Shown: piece after piece, positions 37,040 through 46,927 of the stretch
Numbering within the stretch: position 1 is the first letter of the stretch
Layout: each line of letters starts with the position of its first letter
NCBI RefSeq assembly: GCF_002087335.1
Contig: NZ_MWVJ01000002.1
Span: 1 to 56,741 of the forward strand
DNA from: Pseudophaeobacter leonis
Lineage (GTDB): Bacteria > Pseudomonadota > Alphaproteobacteria > Rhodobacterales > Rhodobacteraceae
Direction: 5' to 3'
DNA length: 56,741 nt
The notes under the pieces: model-generated
What the model was told of the DNA's origin: nothing
The model's input: the letters and a program-made list of their open reading frames with translations, nothing else
Databases searched by the model: none
Made by a program: the position numbers and the translations under genes

Positions 37040-37929
37040 ATGATGGATATTTCCTCGCAGATGCTGGCTTTTGTGAAGGTCGTGGAACTGGGCAGTATCT
37101 CAGCGGCCTCGCGGGCGAGTGGACAAACGCCCTCGGCCGTCAGTAAGCAAATTCGAAACCTGGAGGATCATGTCGGGTACAGGTTGCTGCATCGCTCAAA
37201 AACCGGGGTTTCCATGACCGATGAAGCCCGGGACTATTATGAAAAATGCCGGGCGGTGGCCGCTGCCATGCTGGAGGCGGAAGCCCATATTTCCAACCAG
37301 AAAGGCAAGCCCAACGGCGTGTTGCGGGTTGCCTCCAGCGTTGCCTTTGGCAAATACCAGCTCATCACCGCTTTGCCCGAATTCCTTGATCTTTATCCCG
37401 AAATTACAGTCTCACTAGAGCTGAGCGACCGACAGATTGCCCTGGAAGAAGAGAGCTTTGACGTCTCGATCAGCTTTGCTGAGCAGCTGACGAATCCGAA
37501 TGTCGTGGCGCGCCGGATCCTGAAGAATGAGCGTGTGCTGTGTGCCTCCCCCAGCTTTCTTGCGAAGCACGGCACCCCCAAGAGCTTTGGCGATTTGGCA
37601 CGGTTCAATTGCCTGCGGACCTCTAACTTTGTCGGCAGAAATGCCTGGGAGGCCGAGCTGGATCAGGTCAAACACCGGGTTGATGCTGCCGGAAATTTTG
37701 TCGGCAACAGCGCCGACGCGGTTTATCGCGCCGTTTTGGCCGGCCTGGGTATTGCCCGGCTGTCAAACTATATCGTTGCCGAAAAAATCGCCACCGGCGA
37801 GCTGGTCAGGTTGTTTCCGGCCTATACGCAAAAACATGCGGATGTGGCGGTGATCTTTGCGGATAAGAGCAAATGGCCCCCAAGATCCGTGTTTTTGTGG
37901 ACTTTATGGCAGCGCATTTTAACCGATGA
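37040..37929 (+). CDS. LysR-family transcriptional regulator (frameshifted at 3' end)
   Basis: About 296 aa after correction. N-terminal HTH ISSQMLAFVKVVELGSISAA and TPSAVSKQIRNLEDHVGYRL; effector domain of the CrgA-like type. A missing A near 37871-37874 (AGCAAATGG for AGCAAAATGG) shifts the end; corrected, it reads KMAPKIRVFVDFMAAHFNR with TGA at 37927-37929. The uncorrected frame runs on into ureG with a Gly/Arg-rich tail that is not real. Convergent with the urease operon; target unknown. Confidence 0.88.
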
Positions 37930-38024
37930 CGCTGCCACAGCGCGCGGCCTGGCCACCCCGGGTGGAGGCAATACAGGCCGTGGCGACACAGGCGTGATAA
38001 CACGGGCCGTGGCACGGGGGCAGG

Positions 38025-38654
38025 CTAGGCAGGCACCTCATAGCGCAGCCCGCCCATCTCGGCCACAAACCTCAGCACTTCATTGATGCCTTCGTCGTGG
38101 CGCAGAGAGCAGAAGGCGAACGGCAGCTTGCCGCGCATCCTTTCACTGTCGCGCTTCATCACGTCCAGGCTGGCGCCAACATGTGGTGCAAGGTCGGTTT
38201 TGTTGATCACCAGAAGATCGGATTTAGTGATGGCAGGGCCGCCCTTGCGCGGGATTTCCTCGCCTGCAGCCACATCAATCACATAGATCGTGAGGTCAGC
38301 CAGCTCGGGGCTGAAGGTCGCTGACAGATTGTCGCCACCACTCTCGATCAGCACGACCTCCAGATCCGCATGGCGTTTGCGCATCTCGGCGATGGCGGCC
38401 AGATTGATCGAGGCATCCTCGCGGATGGCGGTGTGGGGACAGCCGCCTGTTTCGACACCGATGACGCGATCCTGCGGCAGAATTTGCATCCGCATCAGGG
38501 CTTCGGCGTCTTCCTGGGTGTAGATGTCATTGGTGATGACACCGATAGAGATATTCGGATGCAAAGCCCGGGCGAGGGAGGCTGTCAGGGTGGTTTTACC
38601 GGCGCCAACAGGCCCCCCGATCCCAATGCGCAACGGGCCATTCAGACGTGTCAT
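38025..38654 (-). CDS. ureG: urease accessory GTPase UreG
   Basis: GTP-dependent nickel-delivery protein. 209 aa: Walker [17 protein letters not shown], metal site [16 protein letters not shown] (Cys-Pro-His) and the guanine motif [12 protein letters not shown]. Last gene of the urease operon; its ATG overlaps the ureF stop. Confidence 0.98.
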   Translation of the reverse strand: MTRLNGPLRIGIGGPVGAGKTTLTASLARALHPNISIGVITNDIYTQEDAEALMRMQILPQDRVIGVETGGCPHTAIREDASINLAAIAEMRKRHADLEVVLIESGGDNLSATFSPELADLTIYVIDVAAGEEIPRKGGPAITKSDLLVINKTDLAPHVGASLDVMKRDSERMRGKLPFAFCSLRHDEGINEVLRFVAEMGGLRYEVPA

Positions 38655-39328
38655 GAGCGAAATATCCTTGGTTGAAGAGTTTCATGGGTCATTGCCGCAA
38701 TATCGGACAAAAAGGCGCTGCTCTGCAGGTCGTCCAATGTGCTGTGCTGCGTGTCCCGCGCGATTTTTGTGCAGTCAGGTGTCAGCGCGGCAAGAACGGC
38801 CTGCCCGGCGGTCTGGCCCAGTGGCACAAGGCGCACCGCCGCCGAGACAAGGTTGCTGGTAAAGGCCTGCAGATACAGCCCGGCTGTCAGGGTCAGATCG
38901 AGCTCCAGCCGCGCCGCGGCTGCCCCAACGGCGACCGGATAGGCAAGGCCTTTCAGCTCTCCTCCCCAAATAGCAGCGGTGGTCTGACAAAAGGCATCCC
39001 CCTGCAGCTCGGTCTCCATCCGGCGCTCAGCACTGGCACAAAAGGCGAGAGCTGTTGCGTTCACATGGGCCAAAGCAGCGGAATTGGCGCTGGCATAGGC
39101 CGCACGCAGCAGGATGCAGTCATTGCGCCCGCTGCCGTGGTGCAGCAGATCTGACAGCCAGAGCTGCAGATCCTCAGGCGTTGCAACCGTGCCGGACTGG
39201 ATCGCGGTTTCCAACCCGTGTGAATAGGCAAAGGCCCCCACCGGAAAGGCGGGAGACAGCCACTGCGCCAGGGTCAGCAGGCCAGTCCCAGAACCAGTCC
39301 CAGTTCCTGTGGCAGTGCTAGTGTTCAT
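38651..39328 (-). CDS. ureF: urease accessory protein UreF
   Basis: Works with UreD and UreG in nickel insertion. Core [20 protein letters not shown] and [20 protein letters not shown] take ATG 39328 (225 aa), which overlaps the ureE stop; starts at 39343 or 39373 would lie inside ureE. The first residues, [14 protein letters not shown], come from a 6-bp ACNGGN-type repeat, another low-complexity expansion at a gene border. Confidence 0.93.
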   Translation of the reverse strand: MNTSTATGTGTGSGTGLLTLAQWLSPAFPVGAFAYSHGLETAIQSGTVATPEDLQLWLSDLLHHGSGRNDCILLRAAYASANSAALAHVNATALAFCASAERRMETELQGDAFCQTTAAIWGGELKGLAYPVAVGAAAARLELDLTLTAGLYLQAFTSNLVSAAVRLVPLGQTAGQAVLAALTPDCTKIARDTQHSTLDDLQSSAFLSDIAAMTHETLQPRIFRS

Positions 39329-39791
39329 GCGCAGTTGCGACATGTTCATGCGAATGGGTGCGGCCATGCCCATAGGCGCCGCCTTCGGGACTAAAGGCCT
39401 GTGTCACGTGATCAAGGCTGGCGCCAAGGTGCTCAAGCATGTGACCGATCACCGGGTCGGCCTGAATCAGCAGATGGTCGGCATTGATCTGGCAGGGCGT
39501 ATGACGGTTGCCGATGTGCCAGGCCAGACGTACCAGATCGGGGCCGGTCACCTTCAGCAGCTCTTCGGGGGCGGCTTTGATCTCAACAAAGGTGCCGTCG
39601 TCCAGCTCCAGGCAGTCGCCGTGGTTCAGCGAGGTGGTTTGCTCAAGGTCGACCAGAAAGGGCCTGCCTGCGGTGGTGACCAGTTTTTTGCGCCGCAAGA
39701 ACCGCTCGGTGTAATCAAGAGCGCAGCACTCTGACTGCGCGCTGTTGGCGGCGTGGCGATGGACGATCTGGGCCAGGGGAAGTGTGGTCAT
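39318..39791 (-). CDS. ureE: urease accessory protein UreE (nickel metallochaperone)
   Basis: 157 aa. N-terminal peptide-binding domain (DYTERFLRRKKLVTTAGRPF), C-terminal metal domain with GNRHTPCQI and ADPVIGHMLEHLGASLDHVT, and a His-rich tail ([17 protein letters not shown]) that should bind several Ni2+. 9 bases after ureC. Confidence 0.96.
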   Translation of the reverse strand: MTTLPLAQIVHRHAANSAQSECCALDYTERFLRRKKLVTTAGRPFLVDLEQTTSLNHGDCLELDDGTFVEIKAAPEELLKVTGPDLVRLAWHIGNRHTPCQINADHLLIQADPVIGHMLEHLGASLDHVTQAFSPEGGAYGHGRTHSHEHVATAHEH

Positions 39792-39800
39792 GGATGCCTC

Positions 39801-41510
39801 TCAAAACATAAAGTAGCGCTGGGCCATTGGCAGCACCTCTGCCGGCTGGCAGGTCAAAAGCTCGCCATCGGCGCGGACCTCATAGGTCTCTGGATGCACG
39901 TCGATTTTGGGGGTCGCAGCGTTCAGGATCATGTCCGCCTTGCCGATGTTGCGGGTGTTGCGCACGGCGATGGTTTGTTTGCTCAGGCCCAGGCTCTCGC
40001 GGATATTGGCCGATTGCGCCGCCTCAGACACAAAGCTGACAGAGCTGTGGCGCAGCGAGGTGCCCAGAGCGCCAAACATCTGGCGGCTGTAGACCGGCTG
40101 TGGTGTCGGGATAGAGGCATTGGGGTCGCCCATCTGTGCTACGACAATAGTGCCTGCCATCAGCACCATCTCAGGTTTCACCCCAAAGAAGGCCGGGTTC
40201 CACAACACAAGATCGGCGCGTTTTCCAACCGTGATATCGCCCAGAACATGGCTGACACCCTGCGCAATCGCCGGGTTGATGGTGTATTTTGCAATATAGC
40301 GGCGCACCCGCATGTTGTCATTGTCGCCAACTTCCTCAGAGAGAGGCCCGCGCTGTTTCTTCATCTTGTCAGCGGTTTGCCAGGTGCGGATCAGTACCTC
40401 GCCGACCCGGCCCATGGCCTGACTGTCAGAGGCGATGATGGAAAAGGCGCCGATGTCGTGCAGAATGTCCTCGGCCGCAATGGTTTCGCGGCGGATGCGG
40501 CTTTCGGCAAAGGCGATGTCCTCGGGGATGGATTTGTCGAGGTGATGGCACACCATCAGCATATCCAGATGTTCTTCCAGCGTGTTGACGGTGAAAGGCC
40601 GTGTCGGGTTGGTCGACGACGGCAGCACATGCGCCTCGCCGCAGATCTTGATGATGTCCGGCGCGTGGCCACCGCCTGCACCCTCTGTGTGGAAGGCATG
40701 GATCGTGCGCCCCTTCAGGGCGGCCACGGTATGTTCCACAAAACCGCTTTCGTTCAGCGTGTCGGTATGGATCATGACCTGCACGTCCATGTCATCGGCA
40801 ACCGAAAGGCAGCAGTCAATCGCGGCCGGGGTGGTGCCCCAGTCCTCATGCAGTTTCAGCGCACAGGCGCCGCCTTTGACCATCTCAACCAGAGCCTCGG
40901 GCTGGCTGGCATTGCCCTTGCCCGAGAGGCCGATGTTCATGGGAATGCCATCAAAGGACTGCAGCATGCGGCCAATATGCCAGGGGCCGGGGGTGCAGGT
41001 GGTGGCCAGGGTGCCATGGGCCGGCCCGGTGCCGCCGCCAAAGCAGGTGGTGACGCCGGAATGCAGCGAATCCTCCATCTGTTGCGGGCAGATAAAGTGA
41101 ATATGGCTGTCCATGCCGCCCGCCGTCAGGATGCGGCCTTCGCCTGCAATCACCTCGGTGCCGGGGCCGACAATGATATCAACGCCGGATTGCGTATCCG
41201 GGTTGCCTGCCTTGCCGATGGCGTGGATCAGCCCGCCCTTGAGGGCGACATCGGCCTTGTAGATGCCAGAATGGTCAACGATCAGCGCATTGGTGATCAC
41301 CGTATCCACAGCGCCTGCGGCGCGGGTGACCTGCGACTGACCCATGCCATCGCGGATCACTTTGCCACCGCCGAATTTCACTTCTTCGCCATAGGTGGTC
41401 AGGTCGCGTTCGACCTCGATGATCAGATCGGTATCGGCCAGGCGCAGCCTGTCGCCAGTGGTAGGGCCATACATCGCCGCATAGTCTGAACGGGGTATTT
41501 CGCGGGGCAT
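39801..41510 (-). CDS. ureC: urease subunit alpha
   Basis: Catalytic subunit with the dinuclear nickel site; hydrolyses urea to ammonia and carbamate. 569 aa. [11 protein letters not shown] (two nickel His), [17 protein letters not shown] (carbamylated Lys), [29 protein letters not shown] and [13 protein letters not shown] (active-site His on the flap). Intact. A 578-codon antisense open frame covers it and is an artefact of its codon bias. Confidence 0.99.
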   Translation of the reverse strand: MPREIPRSDYAAMYGPTTGDRLRLADTDLIIEVERDLTTYGEEVKFGGGKVIRDGMGQSQVTRAAGAVDTVITNALIVDHSGIYKADVALKGGLIHAIGKAGNPDTQSGVDIIVGPGTEVIAGEGRILTAGGMDSHIHFICPQQMEDSLHSGVTTCFGGGTGPAHGTLATTCTPGPWHIGRMLQSFDGIPMNIGLSGKGNASQPEALVEMVKGGACALKLHEDWGTTPAAIDCCLSVADDMDVQVMIHTDTLNESGFVEHTVAALKGRTIHAFHTEGAGGGHAPDIIKICGEAHVLPSSTNPTRPFTVNTLEEHLDMLMVCHHLDKSIPEDIAFAESRIRRETIAAEDILHDIGAFSIIASDSQAMGRVGEVLIRTWQTADKMKKQRGPLSEEVGDNDNMRVRRYIAKYTINPAIAQGVSHVLGDITVGKRADLVLWNPAFFGVKPEMVLMAGTIVVAQMGDPNASIPTPQPVYSRQMFGALGTSLRHSSVSFVSEAAQSANIRESLGLSKQTIAVRNTRNIGKADMILNAATPKIDVHPETYEVRADGELLTCQPAEVLPMAQRYFMF

Positions 41511-41511
41511 G

Positions 41512-41817
41512 TCAGAGATCTCCCATGATGAGCTGATTAAAGCCGTAAATGCGCCGCAGCCCGCCGACCGGGATCAGCTGGACTTCGCGGCGTTGGCCCG
41601 GCTCAAAACGGACCGCCGTGCCAGAGGCGATATCCAGACGCATGCCGCGCGCGGCGGCGCGGTCAAAATCAAGCGCCGGGTTGGTTTCGGCAAAATGAAA
41701 ATGGCTGCCCACCTGCACGGGCCGGTCTCCGGTATTGGCAACCATCAGGGTGATCGCTTCGGCGCCCTGGTTTAGGGTCAGGGTCCCTTCGGCCGGGAAG
41801 AGCTCTCCGGGGATCAT
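41512..41817 (-). CDS. ureB: urease subunit beta
   Basis: 101 aa from [38 protein letters not shown] is the beta-subunit signature. The frame extends five codons to a GTG at 41832, inside the preceding small gene; ATG 41817 overlaps that gene's stop and is preferred. One base separates it from ureC. Confidence 0.97.
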   Translation of the reverse strand: MIPGELFPAEGTLTLNQGAEAITLMVANTGDRPVQVGSHFHFAETNPALDFDRAAARGMRLDIASGTAVRFEPGQRREVQLIPVGGLRRIYGFNQLIMGDL

Positions 41818-41990
41818 GTGCGGTTTTTCCACAGAATATAGCCACCTGCCACGATCAGCGCCACAAGTGCTGCCAGACCGATCATATCCTCAGGGTGCGT
41901 ATGGATCTCGCGGGCACCATGCGCCAGCGCAGGCGAAGAGAGCAGGGCAAGTGACAGAGACAGGGCGAGGCCGGTTTGCAGGGTTTTCAT
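41814..41990 (-). CDS. 58-aa signal-anchored membrane protein inside the urease operon
   Basis: Short gene between ureA and ureB. Signal-like [20 protein letters not shown] ending ALA, then [20 protein letters not shown] and [13 protein letters not shown], a second hydrophobic segment with a basic end. Three His and two Glu lie in the short periplasmic loop, a plausible Ni2+ site. AAAGGAG stands 7 bases before the ATG and the stop overlaps the ureB start (ATGA), so it is truly translated. Function unknown; nickel handling is inference from location and residues. Confidence 0.85.
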   Translation of the reverse strand: MKTLQTGLALSLSLALLSSPALAHGAREIHTHPEDMIGLAALVALIVAGGYILWKNRT

Positions 41991-42007
41991 TGAGAGGGCT
42001 CCTTTGG

Positions 42008-42031
42008 CGGATTGGATAGCGTATTGAATAG
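42008..42031. repeat. 12-bp tandem duplication between ureA and the small gene
   Basis: CGGATTGGATAG and CGTATTGAATAG in tandem (3 differences), filling half of the 51-base gap. Confidence 0.6.
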
Positions 42032-42041
42032 GGAGGCTGAT

Positions 42042-42344
42042 TTAGCGGATGGGGTTGTGGACGGTGACCAGTTTGGTGCCGTCTGGAAAGGTGGCTTCGA
42101 CCTGCACCTCGTGGATCATTTCGGCGATGCCTTCCATGCACTGGCCGCGACTGATCACCTGACCCCCGGCCTCCATCATATCGGCAACCGAGCGCCCATC
42201 GCGGGCGCCTTCCACAACGACGTCGGTGATCAGGGCAATCGCCTCGGGGTGGTTCAGTTTGACGCCACGGGCCAGGCGCTTGCGGGCGACCTCTGCGGCC
42301 ATGGCGATCAGCAGTTTGTCTTTTTCACGCGGGGTGAGTTGCAT
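42042..42344 (-). CDS. ureA: urease subunit gamma
   Basis: 100 aa. [20 protein letters not shown] and [20 protein letters not shown] are diagnostic; ends [15 protein letters not shown]. Three bases after ureD. Confidence 0.98.
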   Translation of the reverse strand: MQLTPREKDKLLIAMAAEVARKRLARGVKLNHPEAIALITDVVVEGARDGRSVADMMEAGGQVISRGQCMEGIAEMIHEVQVEATFPDGTKLVTVHNPIR

Positions 42345-42347
42345 GGG

Positions 42348-43288
42348 TTACAGCCTCCAGGATTTCGGCAAAGCGTTGTGAGAAAGGAGTTCAAGGACGG
42401 GGATGAGGCTGCGCCGCAGCTCAAAACTGTCGCTGGCGAGCTGACGTATGACCAGCACGTCCTCAGCAAGCAGGCTGGCGCCTGCGGTCTCGGGCAACAG
42501 GGCGCGCACGGCCCCAAGATGGTTTGAGGCCTTGGCATTCACCATCACCACGCTGGCCATTGCTGCGGCACCATTTGCGGTTGCGGGTCGCGCCAGATGG
42601 GCGGTGGCATCGCCGCCCAGATCCATGCTGCCCAGATCCATGCCGTCCAGATATAGCGGAGATCCGGCGCGGGTTATGGTGATGCGGTCACGAAACATCA
42701 CCTCGCGCAGTGTCTCACCCATTGCGGTGCGCCCAAAGACAACGGGCTCGACCAGCAGCAGATCCGCGCCGGGCTGCAGGCGATGTCCAGCCGCCGGTTG
42801 AGGGCGCAGCGATCAAACAGGATCAATTCCTGCGGCAGCCATTTGAGCGCGGCACCTGTCTGCACAGACAGGCGTGATGTGACCTGGCCGACCTCGCCGG
42901 GCTGGGCGCGGTAGGCGCGCTCTGCCGCCTGGGTGGTGAGGGTCAGCTGCGCGCCTGTCTGCAGGGAAATGTCGAGATCAAACTGATCGCCGCCGGTAAT
43001 GCCACCCGCCGTATTGACCAGGATCACCTCGCTGTCCTGACTGTGGCTGTGTGGAAAGACCAGTTTAGTCGATCCGGATTGGCGCAGGTCCTGCAGGCGG
43101 GTTTTTCCCGTGCTGTCCGCCCGCACACACAGCCGGCCAGTCCCGACTGCACGGGGTTCACGGCCGTCATGCGAGAGAGGTCTGACAGGGCTATGGGGTG
43201 GACTGAGAGATGACAGGCTCCTGCGGCAACGGGTGGATGGTTTTCTATTTCGCCTTTTGTTTGACCAGACTGAGAGCAAGATCGGCAA
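42348..43288 (-). CDS. ureD: urease accessory protein UreD (frameshifted)
   Basis: Scaffold for the UreDFG nickel-insertion complex. VNTAGGITGGDQFDLDISLQ, LTTQAAERAYRA and ALKWLPQELILFDRCALNRR are typical. A missing C near 42779-42782 breaks the frame (DIALQPGADLLLVEP expected); the second half resumes FGRTAMGETLREV to the end at 42348. The start is uncertain: TTG at 43288 is the only long option, no ATG lies in frame, and the first 40 residues are unlike UreD. Confidence 0.88.
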
Positions 43289-43614
43289 TGTTTGTCGCCA
43301 AAAGAGGCGGTGATATGTTGGCGGAGGTCATTTTTTGGGCGGTTGCGTCGCTGGGTGCTCATATTTGCAGCGGTTCTGGCGAGTTGCCGCGTTTTTGCGC
43401 CCCGGCAATTGCTCTGGGTGCAGTGCCTCCGCAATGCTGAGCCATCCCCGGATGTGGAATCAAATTACGTTGAGGGGGGGGGTGTGACGACCGGTAGAAT
43501 TGGACCTCGTGCCAGCCGTCACACGGTTTGCAACACTTACGTTGCAGGGAGTAGTTAAAGCGCCGGAGTTCCAAGAACAAGGCGCAAGCGGCTATCCCTG
43601 CTGGGAGACATCAC
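43289..43614. promoter_or_regulatory. divergent control region between ureD and urtA
   Basis: 326 bases with no gene. It must hold the promoters of both urea operons. Two inverted repeats are seen: GTGTGACG/CGTCACAC (43482-43524, 27-base spacer) and TGCAAC-N6-GTTGCA (43529-43546). The second resembles an NtrC half-site arrangement but is not the consensus. No good -24/-12 sigma-54 element was found. Confidence 0.5.
43529..43546. promoter_or_regulatory. inverted repeat TGCAAC-N6-GTTGCA before urtA
   Basis: Perfect 6-bp arms 69 bases upstream of the urtA start. It could bind a nitrogen regulator; evidence is position and symmetry only. Confidence 0.35.
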
Positions 43615-44889
43615 ATGAAAACGACAACTGCTCTTGCTACGGCTCTTACACTGGCGACAGCGCTGCCTGCACTGGCCGATGACTGCACCATCAAAGTGGG
43701 TGTTTTGCACTCGCTGTCCGGCACCATGGCAATTTCCGAGACAACCCTGAAAGACACCATGCTGACCCTGATCGACCAGCAAAACGCCAAGGGTGGCGTG
43801 ATTGGCTGCGAACTGGAAGCCGTCGTGGTTGACCCGGCCTCGGATTGGCCGCTGTTTGCTGAAAAGGCGCGCGAATTGCTCACAGTGCATGAGGTCGACG
43901 TGATCTTTGGCAACTGGACCAGCGTTAGCCGCAAATCCGTGCTGCCGGTCATCGAAGAGCTGAACGGCTTGCTGTTTTACCCTGTGCAATACGAGGGCGA
44001 AGAGAGCTCGAAAAACGTCTTTTACACCGGTGCTGCGCCCAACCAGCAGGCCATTCCTGCAACGGATTACTTCCTCGAAGAGCTGGGCATCGAAAAATTC
44101 GCTCTGCTGGGCACGGACTATGTCTACCCCCGGACAACCAACAATATTCTTGAGGCCTATCTGCAGTCAAAAGACATCGCAAAAGACGATATCTTTGTGA
44201 ACTACACGCCCTTTGGTCATTCTGACTGGTCCAAGATCGTGGCGGATGTTGTTGCTCTGGGTGCTGACGGCAAAAAGGTCGGCGTGATTTCAACCATCAA
44301 TGGTGACGCAAACATCGGCTTTTACAAAGAGCTGGCCGCTGCGGGTATTTCGGCGGATGACATTCCGGTTGTTGCCTTCTCGGTTGGCGAAGAAGAGCTC
44401 TCTGGTCTGGATACCAGCAACCTTGTTGGCCACCTGGCAGCCTGGAACTATTTCCAGTCGGCTGAAACAGATGCAAACGCCGACTGGATTGCAGCCTGGA
44501 AGGGCCGCATGGGCGAAGAGCGTGTGACCAATGACCCAATGGAAGCCCATTACATCGGCTTTAACATGTGGGTGAATGCGGTCGCCGCCGCAGGCAAGGT
44601 CGACGTCGACGCCGTGCGTGATGCGATGTACGGGCAAGAGTATCCAAACTTGACGGGCGGTACAGCTGTCATGCTGCCAAACCACCACCTGTCCAAACCG
44701 GTCCTGATTGGTGAAATCACCGCCGAAGGCCAGTTCGACATCATCAGCCAGACCAGCGAAGTGCCCGGCGATGCCTGGACCGACTTCCTGCCAGAATCCG
44801 CCAAACTGGTCTCTGACTGGAAAGACCTCGGCTGCGGTATGTACAACACCGAGACAAAAAGCTGCGTGCAGACTTTGTCTAACTACTAA
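43615..44889 (+). CDS. urtA: urea ABC transporter substrate-binding protein UrtA
   Basis: Periplasmic urea receptor of the Urt (HAAT family) system. 424 aa with signal peptide MKTTTALATALTLATALPALA. IKVGVLHSLSGTMAISETTL, FGNWTSVSRKSVLPVIEELN and LFYPVQYEGEESSKNVFYTG are typical of UrtA. First gene of urtABCDE, divergent from the urease genes. Confidence 0.97.
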   Translation: MKTTTALATALTLATALPALADDCTIKVGVLHSLSGTMAISETTLKDTMLTLIDQQNAKGGVIGCELEAVVVDPASDWPLFAEKARELLTVHEVDVIFGNWTSVSRKSVLPVIEELNGLLFYPVQYEGEESSKNVFYTGAAPNQQAIPATDYFLEELGIEKFALLGTDYVYPRTTNNILEAYLQSKDIAKDDIFVNYTPFGHSDWSKIVADVVALGADGKKVGVISTINGDANIGFYKELAAAGISADDIPVVAFSVGEEELSGLDTSNLVGHLAAWNYFQSAETDANADWIAAWKGRMGEERVTNDPMEAHYIGFNMWVNAVAAAGKVDVDAVRDAMYGQEYPNLTGGTAVMLPNHHLSKPVLIGEITAEGQFDIISQTSEVPGDAWTDFLPESAKLVSDWKDLGCGMYNTETKSCVQTLSNY

Positions 44890-44900
44890 TCATTCGATCT

Positions 44901-44930
44901 GTGAGGGCGTGCCAGACACGCCCTCACTCT
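44901..44930 (+). terminator. hairpin with T-tract between urtA and urtB (attenuator)
   Basis: GTGAGGGCGT / ACGCCCTCAC perfect 10-bp stem, 7-base loop, then TCTTT. It should end most transcripts after urtA, giving excess binding protein over the permease, as in many ABC operons. Confidence 0.8.
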
Positions 44931-44955
44931 TTAAACACTCCGAAAGTCCCCCCTT

Positions 44956-46923
44956 ATGAAGTCTCTGTTTTTGGCTCTGCTTTCGGCAGTGCTGTTGACC
45001 ACTGCTGCCCCGGCAATGGCAGGCACAGTACAGGAAGTCCTGCAAGACCAGCGCGCGCTGATCGAGAAAAGCTCTCGGCGCACAGTTGGCCCCGCAATTG
45101 ACGCATTGGTGATGAGTGACTTGCCGCAGATGCAGGCCGTGCTCGAGGCCTGGCAGGCCAAAGAGATGTGGCAGCGCAAAGAAGATGGCTGGTTTTTTGC
45201 CGCCTCCAAAAACGCCGATGGCACCTACGTGCTGCACCGGTTTGAGGACGGCACCAAGGTTGGGGACTATGCCAAGGGCGCGCTGAAGCAGTTGAAACCC
45301 AACAGTGGCGTGCGCGCCATGATCGCGACAGCGCTGGTGCAATACCAGCTGTCCGATCCGGATATCAATAAGCGCACCGGCGCGCTCGATTCCATTGCCC
45401 GCGACCCCGAAGCCGCCTTGCTGGCGCCGCTGCGCGCGTCTATTCCCGGTGAGACAGATCCGGGCGTTCTGAGCCGCAAGACCCGGCTGGAACGCCTGAT
45501 GAGCATGGCATATGACACAGATATTGCGGTGCGGGTGACCGCCATAAACGACATGTCCGGCGATCTCGGCGTTGATTTTCGCGCCACACTGAACCCAATT
45601 TTGACAACCAAAACCACGATCCTTGCGGTTGGCCAGACCACGGATGCCACCACGGATGCAAATGTTGCGCGTGTGCTGCTGCCCGGAAGCGAGACCCTGT
45701 CGACCCAGGCGGCCTATGCGCTGCTGGTTGCCGCAGACCTCGCCCCGGCTGAGCTGACGCAGGACGCACGCGACGCCGCCCTTGAGGCAAATATTGAGGC
45801 AGGCCGGGTCGGGGGTTTTCCTGTGGCCCAGCTTGGCACGCAGGCGAAACGAGATGCGGCCTATGATGCCTTGGTCGCGGCCGACCTGGCGGCGCCGCGC
45901 ATCACGGCAGAAGACATAGCTGCCAGCCTCGCCAGCTATCAGTTCCGTGAAATCTATCAGGAGCCGTCACAGGCGGTGACAGATGTTGCCGCGGCTGCCC
46001 TTGCAAAATCTGAGGGCCGTGTGGCGGTCAATCAGGCGGTTGATCTGGGGCTGGATGCCTTGTCACTGGCCTCGATCTATTTTCTCGCCGCCATTGGCCT
46101 TGCGATTACCTTTGGGGTGATGGGCGTGATCAACATGGCGCACGGTGAGTTCATCATGATGGGCGCCTACACCGGCTATGTCGTGCAAATGTTCATTGCG
46201 AACCACACGCTTTCGATCCTTGTGGCAGTGCCGCTGGCCTTTGCGGTGACATTTGCCGCCGGCGTCGCCCTAGAGCGACTGGTGATCCGCTGGCTGGCGC
46301 ATCGCCCGCTTGAGACCCTGTTGGCCACCTTTGGCGTATCAATTGCGCTGCAGCAGCTGGCCAAGAATATCTTTGGCACGCAAGCGCGCCCGCTGACCGC
46401 ACCGGCCTGGCTGGACGGCACCTGGGTGATCAATGATGTGGTGGCGATCAGCTCTATCCGCATTGCGATTTTCATTCTGGCGCTGCTGTTTCTGGGGCTT
46501 TTCCTGTTCATCATGAAACGCACGCGCCTGGGGCTTGAGACCCGCGCCGTGACGCAAACCCCCCGTATGGCCGCCAGCATGGGCATCAATCCGGACCGAG
46601 TGAATATGCTCACCTTTGGGCTGGGCTCTGGCATTGCCGGCATTGCCGGGGTGGCAATTGGTCTCTTTGCCAAAGTCACCTCTGAGATGGGCGGCGACTA
46701 CATCGTTCAGAGCTTTATGACGGTGGTTGTTGGCGGAGTTGGCAATATCTGGGGCACCCTTGCGGGCGCGATGATGATTGGCGGCTTCCAAAAGGGCGTA
46801 GAGTGGCTCAACCCCTCCAACACCTTGGCGGCACAGACCTATATGATCGTCTTCATCATCATATTCATTCAATTCCGACCCCGGGGGATCATCGCCCTCA
46901 AAGGTCGCGCGGCAGGAGATTGA
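44956..46923 (+). CDS. urtB: urea ABC transporter permease UrtB
   Basis: 655 aa. Signal peptide (…LLTTAAPAMAG), then a long periplasmic N-terminal domain of about 330 residues, then a LivH-type permease with about eight membrane segments (ITFGVMGVINMAHGEFIMMG, SFMTVVVGGVGNIWGTLAGA). The long N-terminal domain is characteristic of UrtB compared with LivH. Confidence 0.96.
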   Translation: MKSLFLALLSAVLLTTAAPAMAGTVQEVLQDQRALIEKSSRRTVGPAIDALVMSDLPQMQAVLEAWQAKEMWQRKEDGWFFAASKNADGTYVLHRFEDGTKVGDYAKGALKQLKPNSGVRAMIATALVQYQLSDPDINKRTGALDSIARDPEAALLAPLRASIPGETDPGVLSRKTRLERLMSMAYDTDIAVRVTAINDMSGDLGVDFRATLNPILTTKTTILAVGQTTDATTDANVARVLLPGSETLSTQAAYALLVAADLAPAELTQDARDAALEANIEAGRVGGFPVAQLGTQAKRDAAYDALVAADLAAPRITAEDIAASLASYQFREIYQEPSQAVTDVAAAALAKSEGRVAVNQAVDLGLDALSLASIYFLAAIGLAITFGVMGVINMAHGEFIMMGAYTGYVVQMFIANHTLSILVAVPLAFAVTFAAGVALERLVIRWLAHRPLETLLATFGVSIALQQLAKNIFGTQARPLTAPAWLDGTWVINDVVAISSIRIAIFILALLFLGLFLFIMKRTRLGLETRAVTQTPRMAASMGINPDRVNMLTFGLGSGIAGIAGVAIGLFAKVTSEMGGDYIVQSFMTVVVGGVGNIWGTLAGAMMIGGFQKGVEWLNPSNTLAAQTYMIVFIIIFIQFRPRGIIALKGRAAGD

Positions 46924-46927
46924 TGTG

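Noticed and set aside
37930..38024. Gene or array in the LysR-ureG gap
   Set aside because: Only vague GGCCGTGGC-like repetition; no clean period and no coding signal.
37040..38086. LysR protein of 348 aa overlapping ureG
   Set aside because: The tail after residue about 278 is Gly/Arg-rich nonsense. A one-base correction restores a normal LysR end at 37929.
39753..41489. 578-codon open frame antisense to ureC
   Set aside because: It lies fully inside the conserved ureC gene; the protein has no recognisable domain and is a codon-bias shadow.
43289..43614. Sigma-54 promoter before urtA
   Set aside because: TGGC and TTGC elements are present but not at the required spacing.
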